A stretch of DNA of 64,000 bases from Paenibacillus montaniterrae (GTDB taxonomy: Bacteria; Bacillota; Bacilli; Paenibacillales; Paenibacillaceae). The number at the start of each line of letters is the position of its first letter. Positions within the stretch are counted from its first letter, which is position 1. The translations under genes and the position numbers were made by a program. The notes under the pieces were generated by a model. That model worked only from the letters and a program-made list of their open reading frames with translations. It searched no databases and was not told the origin of the DNA. Positions 59,644-64,000 of this stretch are shown here, piece after piece. The stretch lies in contig NZ_BOSE01000001.1 of the NCBI RefSeq assembly GCF_018403185.1, positions 248,001-312,000 on the forward strand. The letters run 5' to 3'.

Positions 59644-60081
59644 TTATATTACTTCAAACTGATAATGCAATGTAATCGTATCGCTGTCGGTATTGGCAAG
59701 CTGAAAGGTAGCTGTTGCAACCCAGACGCCTTTCATTAATGGAGCAGCTTGTGCGCTGTAGCGCGTAGTGGAGCTGGACAATAGCTCGGCAGACACTGTG
59801 CCGCAGTCCATATGCAGCATTTCCAGCGTAATGACGGGCTTGAGCAGCTCAATCTGCTGTTCGTCGCTGCCGGTTATGTTCAGCTCGAATTCACTGTATG
59901 CCAGCGCTTGATGCGTTTTGCTTGGAGAGCTTAGTTCTATTGTATAATGCTCTGTTTCAATACTGCTCGGCAGCTCCAGGCTTTGCAGGGAGGAGCGGGA
60001 AGTCAGCATTACGATCAGGCAGGCAGCTGCCAGCAGCAAAGCGAGCAGGATGAGCAGCAGGGACGAGCGTCGTCTGTCCAT
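59644..60081 (-). CDS. Membrane-anchored YtkA/FixH-like protein, tentative
   Basis: A 145-residue protein with one N-terminal membrane helix (about residues 8-27) and an extracytoplasmic beta-rich domain. The order L-E-M-L-H-M-D-C, then an aromatic-poor stretch and G-V-W-V-A-T-A-T-F resembles YtkA-like/FixH domains that may bind copper through Met/Cys/His. This is weak similarity, so the name is tentative. Start: ATG behind GAGGAGGC. It is divergent from the acyltransferase gene and convergent with the SDR gene. Confidence 0.6.
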   Translation of the reverse strand: MDRRRSSLLLILLALLLAAACLIVMLTSRSSLQSLELPSSIETEHYTIELSSPSKTHQALAYSEFELNITGSDEQQIELLKPVITLEMLHMDCGTVSAELLSSSTTRYSAQAAPLMKGVWVATATFQLANTDSDTITLHYQFEVI

Positions 60082-60201
60082 AGGGTGTGCATGCCTCCTC
60101 TTTCACAAGTTCTCTTCTTACTGGTATATGAGCAGCAGCATGTTCGATATTCTTCCGTACTACAATACGTATTTCATAATCAATATAGCTGAGGAGACAT
60201 C

Positions 60202-61428
60202 ATGGAGAAACCCGCGAAAATGGATGAGCTTGATTTAGTTCGCGGCCTGGCCATTATGGGGGTCATGCTGGTGCATGCCACCTCTTTTGCCACGGTTTAT
60301 TTGCGAGAAGACCGTTTTTTTGCTCTGTATAACTTTATAAACATTTTTTCAAAGTTTGGCACTACTACGTTTATTTTTCTCAGCAGTTTTGTGCTGTTTT
60401 ATAACTATTTCCGTCGTCCGCTTGGCAAAGAGCTTTTTATCCGGTTTTATCGGAATAGATTAACGTACATTTTACTGCCGTATTTGTTGTTTTCAGTGTT
60501 GTTCTTCACTTTATCGTGGGCGGACAAGGGGCGGGAATGGGAGCTTGCCGTTATGTTTCAGGAGTTTTGGCCTAAACTGCTGATTGGCAAAGCATATACC
60601 CATTTGTATTTCATTTTCATCAATTGTCAGTTCTATCTGCTCTTTCCGCTCGTGCTCGTCTTGCTAAGGCGCTATCGGTGGGCTGCGGCATGGAGCCCGC
60701 TGATCGGCATAACGCTGCAGTGGCTGTTCTACACAGGCAATGATGCGTGGTGGGATGTAACGTATCGCAACAGCTGGTCGCTATCATTTCTGTCATACTA
60801 TTTCCTCGGCGCATGGCTGGGAATTTACTTTGACAGCGTTAAACAGTGGCTTATGCGTGCACGGCATGCGTCCCGTCCCTGGCTGCAAAGGCTCGGCTGG
60901 GGTGCGCTTTGGATCGTATGGATTGGAGCCGGAGCAACACATGCAGCGTTCCGTTATCAGGAACGTCTGCATGGAGTAGATTATCATCCGCTGCTGCTTG
61001 ATGCGTTCTGGAATGTCCACACTTTGGCTACCGCGCTAGTGATCGTACAGTCAGCCCTGTGGCTTAGCGGCGTCCATAACCCGCTGCTAAAAGGGCTTCG
61101 CTGGCTTGGTGCTTATTCGTTTGGGATTTATCTCGTGCATCCGCTTGTGCTGTTTGTATATCGGAAGTTTCCTGCTATGTCAGATCACTCATGGATTCAG
61201 CTCGCTTGGTATGCGGGAGGGTTAGTGTGTGCTATCGGAATCTCAAGCTTGCTCGTCTATGGCATCAGCCGTACGGGAGGGTGGACATCGGTTCTGTTTG
61301 GCCGGCTTCCGAGCAATATGCGTTCTGCTGAGCGGGGAACGGCGTCTGCCGCATCAGAGCCTGCAGGATCTCGGGCAGAGAGTGCAGCGACGATAGGTCA
61401 TAAGGTGAGAGAAGAAGAGAGTGCATGA
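60202..61428 (+). CDS. Acyltransferase-3 family membrane protein
   Basis: A 408-residue integral membrane protein with about ten helices. The N-terminal motif L-D-L-V-R-G-L-A-I-M-G-V-M-L-V-H-A, with R and H of the AT3 family, is intact, and the E-D-R-F-F-A-L-Y-N-F-I-N...F-I-F-L-S-S-F-V-L-F-Y-N segment is typical of the YfiQ-like subgroup. Such proteins O-acetylate extracytoplasmic polysaccharides, peptidoglycan or lipids. The C-terminal 40 residues are polar and low complexity. ATG follows GAGGAGAC. Substrate unknown. Confidence 0.9.
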   Translation: MEKPAKMDELDLVRGLAIMGVMLVHATSFATVYLREDRFFALYNFINIFSKFGTTTFIFLSSFVLFYNYFRRPLGKELFIRFYRNRLTYILLPYLLFSVLFFTLSWADKGREWELAVMFQEFWPKLLIGKAYTHLYFIFINCQFYLLFPLVLVLLRRYRWAAAWSPLIGITLQWLFYTGNDAWWDVTYRNSWSLSFLSYYFLGAWLGIYFDSVKQWLMRARHASRPWLQRLGWGALWIVWIGAGATHAAFRYQERLHGVDYHPLLLDAFWNVHTLATALVIVQSALWLSGVHNPLLKGLRWLGAYSFGIYLVHPLVLFVYRKFPAMSDHSWIQLAWYAGGLVCAIGISSLLVYGISRTGGWTSVLFGRLPSNMRSAERGTASAASEPAGSRAESAATIGHKVREEESA

Positions 61429-61466
61429 CATGGAGCAAGGAACAGGACTTATATAGACAGCCAATC

Positions 61467-61495
61467 TTGAAATGTGTATAGTATTACTGTACAAC
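61467..61495 (+). promoter_or_regulatory. Promoter for the B12 riboswitch transcript
   Basis: TTGAAA (61467-61472), a 17-base spacer and TACAAC (61490-61495) lie just before the cobalamin riboswitch. Confidence 0.45.
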
Positions 61496-61504
61496 TGCAT
61501 ATTG

Positions 61505-61735
61505 TGGAGCTTAGGTTCTATGCGTGGACAAGCTGGCAAGCGTCAGCATGCATGGCATAGATGAAAAGGGAAGCTGGTGCAATTCCAGCACGGACCCGCC
61601 ACTGTAACGATGGATGCGAAAGCATCAAGGTGCTGCCAAGCGTCACTGGTAAAAGCAATTTACCGGGAAGACGGCAGCGCTGATCATCGAAGTCAGGAGA
61701 CCTGCCTGGGCTTATGCAAACATATCCTACGTGGA
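61505..61735 (+). ncRNA. Cobalamin riboswitch aptamer
   Basis: The conserved core is present in order: GGGAA..GGTGCAATTCC with CCAGCACGGACCCGCCACTGTAAC (61568-61606), and the B12 box AGTCAGGAGACCTGCC (61691-61706). The spacing and the intervening stems fit the RF00174 fold. Binding of adenosylcobalamin is expected to switch off the downstream importer genes. Boundaries are approximate. Confidence 0.92.
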
Positions 61736-61744
61736 TTTAGGAGG

Positions 61745-61813
61745 TGTTGGAAGCAGGATCATGAACGGCATGATTCTTTGTCGCGTCTCCAACATTGGCA
61801 GGCGCTTTTTTTG
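61745..61813 (+). terminator. Riboswitch terminator/antiterminator
   Basis: GCGTCTCC (61783-61790) pairs with GGCAGGCGC (61797-61805, one bulge), followed by TTTTTTT, forming the terminator. TGTTGGA (61745-61751) can instead pair with TCCAACA (61788-61794), excluding the terminator. Confidence 0.65.
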
Positions 61814-61891
61814 TCTGTTTGTTTGCTCGACGCTCAAGCAAACTGGCAAGCATGGTTATAAGATAAAAGGATAAGGGGAAGAGAAAAGAAA

Positions 61892-62926
61892 ATGAAACTT
61901 TCAAGCAAGCAATGGATGAAACAACTTGTAGTTGTGATGCTGGCTGCGATGATGCTGACATTGGCAGCATGCGGCAATGCAACTGGCAACACCAATAACA
62001 GCAGCAGCGGTGGGAACAATGCTGCCCAGCAAGGCGAAACGAATGGACAGGCTACTAATCAAGGCAACGAGCAAGCAGAGGGAGATGCTGATTCAAGTGC
62101 AGCTGCTACGACCTATCCACTAACGGTAACTGATGCTACAGGCACGGAGGTTATGCTTGAGCAGCAGCCGGAAGCGATTGTTACGCTAGTGCCAAGTGAA
62201 ACGGAAATTGCCTTTGCAGTTGGCGGCGGCGAGCGCGTAGTTGGAGTTGATGACTACAGCAACTATCCTGAGCAAGTGGCTTCGATTGCAAAGGTTGGCG
62301 ATATGACGACGAATATTGAGGCAGTCACTGCTTTGGAGCCGGATTTGGTACTGGCAAGCTCCTCGATGAACGGAGAAGCGATCACGAAGCTGCGCGAGCT
62401 TGGACTTACTGTTTATGCTTCCGATCCGCTTACTTACGATGATACAGTTGCTCATATTGAGCAAGTCGCAGTATTATTAAATACGAAGGCTGAAGCGCAA
62501 GACGTGATCGATAACATGAAGCAGGTGAAGCAGGATATTGTTACTAAGCTGGAAGGTGTCGAAAAGCGCAAAGCATATCTAGAGTTTTCTCCAGGCTATA
62601 CAGTTGGCAGCGGTACCTTCCTGGATGATCTTGTAACAACTGCCGGCGGTATTAATATTGCAGCTGGTCAGCCGGGCTGGTATGAGGTGGACAGCGAAGC
62701 GGTTGTCGAGCAAAATCCAGAAGTAATTATTTATCCTGATTTTGGAGAGGAGCAAAGCTCAATTTTGGCCGGGATTATGAGTCGTCCTGGCTGGGATGCG
62801 ATTGATGCAGTGAAAAATGACAGACTGGTCATGGTAGCCAATGATCCGCTTGTTCGCGTAGGCCCAAGATTGGTAGAGGGCTTGCAGGATATCGCTGCAG
62901 CAATTCACCCTGAGCTGTTTCAGTAA
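61892..62926 (+). CDS. Cobalamin/iron-chelate ABC substrate-binding lipoprotein
   Basis: A 344-residue lipoprotein (lipobox L-A-A-C, Cys at about residue 27) with an Asn/Gly/Gln-rich linker (about 28-72). The periplasmic-binding-protein fold of the BtuF/FecB type has P-E-A-I-V-T-L-V-P-S-E-T-E-I near residue 90 and E-V-I-I-Y-P-D-F near 285. Control by a cobalamin riboswitch indicates a corrinoid substrate. It starts an operon with the permease and ATPase genes downstream. ATG follows AAGGGGAAGAG. Confidence 0.92.
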   Translation: MKLSSKQWMKQLVVVMLAAMMLTLAACGNATGNTNNSSSGGNNAAQQGETNGQATNQGNEQAEGDADSSAAATTYPLTVTDATGTEVMLEQQPEAIVTLVPSETEIAFAVGGGERVVGVDDYSNYPEQVASIAKVGDMTTNIEAVTALEPDLVLASSSMNGEAITKLRELGLTVYASDPLTYDDTVAHIEQVAVLLNTKAEAQDVIDNMKQVKQDIVTKLEGVEKRKAYLEFSPGYTVGSGTFLDDLVTTAGGINIAAGQPGWYEVDSEAVVEQNPEVIIYPDFGEEQSSILAGIMSRPGWDAIDAVKNDRLVMVANDPLVRVGPRLVEGLQDIAAAIHPELFQ

Positions 62927-62929
62927 GAG

Positions 62930-63973
62930 ATGAACAGATTGATGCTAATGTATGGAGGAGCAGCGATGCTCCTTCTTTTATTAACGATTGTAACGGCGCT
63001 TTCTCTCGGCTCGTCTGGCTTGTCGTTTGGCGATGTATGGCATATTTTATGGCTAAGCCTGCCGTTTAATGAAGGAGCGGCCTCTCAATACAGTACGGGG
63101 CAGGTGGCGATTGTATTGCAAATTCGCTTGTCGCGCGTGCTGCTTGGCGCACTGGTAGGCGCCTGCCTTGCGCTGGCTGGCGTTGGCTTTCAAGGCGTGC
63201 TGCGCAACCCGCTCGCAGACCCGTATACACTTGGCGTAGCGTCCGGCAGCTCTGTGGGCGCTGCTTTTATTATTTTGATGGGCTATCAGCTGCTGCTAGG
63301 CCTGTGGACGATTCCGATTGTTGCATTCGCAACAGGGATCATTACGCTGCTTGGTGTTATTGGGCTGGCGCATTATAAGGGCTCGATGCAAATTCAGACA
63401 TTAGTGCTCGCTGGTGTCATTATTCAATCCTTCCTTGGCTCGTTTGTCTCATTAATGGTTTCTATGTCTGAAGGCGTTGTAAATGAAATTTTGTTTTGGA
63501 TTATGGGCTCGATTGCGATGAAAAGCTGGGAGCATGTTTATTTGCTGGTGCCGTTCGTTCTTGTCGCGCTGCCGATTTTAATCTTTTATGGCCGCGTGCT
63601 TAACCTGTTGGCGCTGGGCGAGCGGGAAGCGGCTTATCTCGGCGTAGAGGTAGAGCGCAGCAAGCTGATCGTATTAATTGTCTGCACGCTGCTGACTGCG
63701 GCAGCCGTTTCGGTTTCCGGAGTCATCGGCTTTGTCGGGCTCGTTGTGCCGCATCTGCTGCGCTTAATTGTAGGGCCGGATTATCGTCTGCTCGTGCCGC
63801 TGTCAGCGTTTGGCGGAGCAATCTATATGATTGCGGCTGATACCGTTGCCAGACTTGCGCTTAGTCCGAAGGAGCTGCCGCTTGGCGTAGTAACCGCTCT
63901 TATTGGCGCGCCGATCTTTACTTATTTGCTGGTGAAGCGCAATCGGCAGGAAGGCGGGGTAGGATCGTTATGA
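62930..63973 (+). CDS. BtuC/FecCD-type ABC permease
   Basis: A 347-residue membrane protein of the FecCD family with about ten helices. The segment R-L-S-R-V-L-L-G-A-L-V-G-A-C-L-A-L-A-G, the N-P-L-A-D-P-Y-T-L-G-V motif and G-V-I-G-F-V-G-L-V-V-P-H are diagnostic. The riboswitch upstream indicates corrinoid uptake. The start is 3 bases after the binding-protein stop and the end overlaps the ATPase gene by four bases, so all three are one operon. Confidence 0.95.
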   Translation: MNRLMLMYGGAAMLLLLLTIVTALSLGSSGLSFGDVWHILWLSLPFNEGAASQYSTGQVAIVLQIRLSRVLLGALVGACLALAGVGFQGVLRNPLADPYTLGVASGSSVGAAFIILMGYQLLLGLWTIPIVAFATGIITLLGVIGLAHYKGSMQIQTLVLAGVIIQSFLGSFVSLMVSMSEGVVNEILFWIMGSIAMKSWEHVYLLVPFVLVALPILIFYGRVLNLLALGEREAAYLGVEVERSKLIVLIVCTLLTAAAVSVSGVIGFVGLVVPHLLRLIVGPDYRLLVPLSAFGGAIYMIAADTVARLALSPKELPLGVVTALIGAPIFTYLLVKRNRQEGGVGSL

Positions 63974-64000
63974 TTCAATTACAGCAGCTAACCTTTCAAT
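63970..64000 (+). CDS. ABC transporter ATPase, 3' end outside window
   Basis: Only the first ten codons (M-I-Q-L-Q-Q-L-T-F-Q) are visible. The ATG overlaps the permease stop as ATGA. The position and start fit the ATPase (BtuD-like) of the B12 importer. Confidence 0.7.
   Translation, partial: MIQLQQLTFQ

Noticed and set aside
61577..61861. Plus-strand open frame over the leader of the binding-protein gene
   Set aside because: It lies within the cobalamin riboswitch and its terminator, so it is RNA, not coding.

Overview
The window reads as a chromosomal segment of an endospore-forming, low-to-moderate GC Firmicute, most likely Paenibacillus or a close relative. The left third has the conserved Bacillales order tepA, ylzJ, ftsK/spoIIIE, ymfF, ymfH, ymfI, ymfJ, ymfK, ymfM, pgsA, cinA, recA, recX, rny, ymdB, spoVS, miaB, ricA. 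Spore genes (sleB, spoVS) sit behind sigma-G-like and sigma-H-like promoters, ribosome binding sites are strong and purine rich, and TTG/GTG starts are common. No rRNA, tRNA, intact insertion sequence, prophage or CRISPR array was found.

Layout. 1-7.9 kb: partial TepA peptidase, YlzJ, DNA translocase, cortex-lytic enzyme and the three EF-P 5-aminopentanol modification genes. 8-14.7 kb: small conserved genes, RodZ-like protein, YajQ, PgsA, CinA, then recA behind a LexA box, and recX. 14.7-19.3 kb: RNase Y, a 184-bp-period tandem repeat whose copies fold on themselves, YmdB, SpoVS and an M19 dipeptidase. 19.4-24 kb: PduL-type phosphotransacylase, a two-domain deacetylase-like lipoprotein, MiaB and RicA. 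24-27.2 kb: biotin transporter BioY facing a two-gene ECF energising module, with a BirA-like operator between them; the second gene fuses an ATPase to the EcfT membrane component. 27.2-28.9 kb: MFS transporter and HAD phosphatase on the minus strand.

29.1-42.2 kb is one large co-directional block: exported membrane protein, ABC ATPase, ABC permease, Q/E-rich coiled-coil protein with Gly-Gln-Asn repeats, MoxR AAA+ ATPase, DUF58 protein, BatA-like vWA protein and a 1029-residue vWA protein with an amidotransferase-like fold. It looks like a single envelope-associated system whose function cannot be named from sequence; it is the best candidate here for an undescribed system.

42.2-64 kb is accessory and metabolic: rhodanese, oxalate-decarboxylase-like bicupin with an altered active-site lid, adenosine deaminase and dNTP triphosphohydrolase, copper P-type ATPase with a TauE/SafE-like partner, AraC regulator divergent from a GH4 alpha-galactosidase, an ECF41 sigma factor with its usual carboxymuconolactone decarboxylase partner, a two-component system upstream of a NodB lipoprotein, an SDR, an acyltransferase-3 protein, and finally a cobalamin riboswitch controlling a B12-type ABC importer that runs off the right edge.
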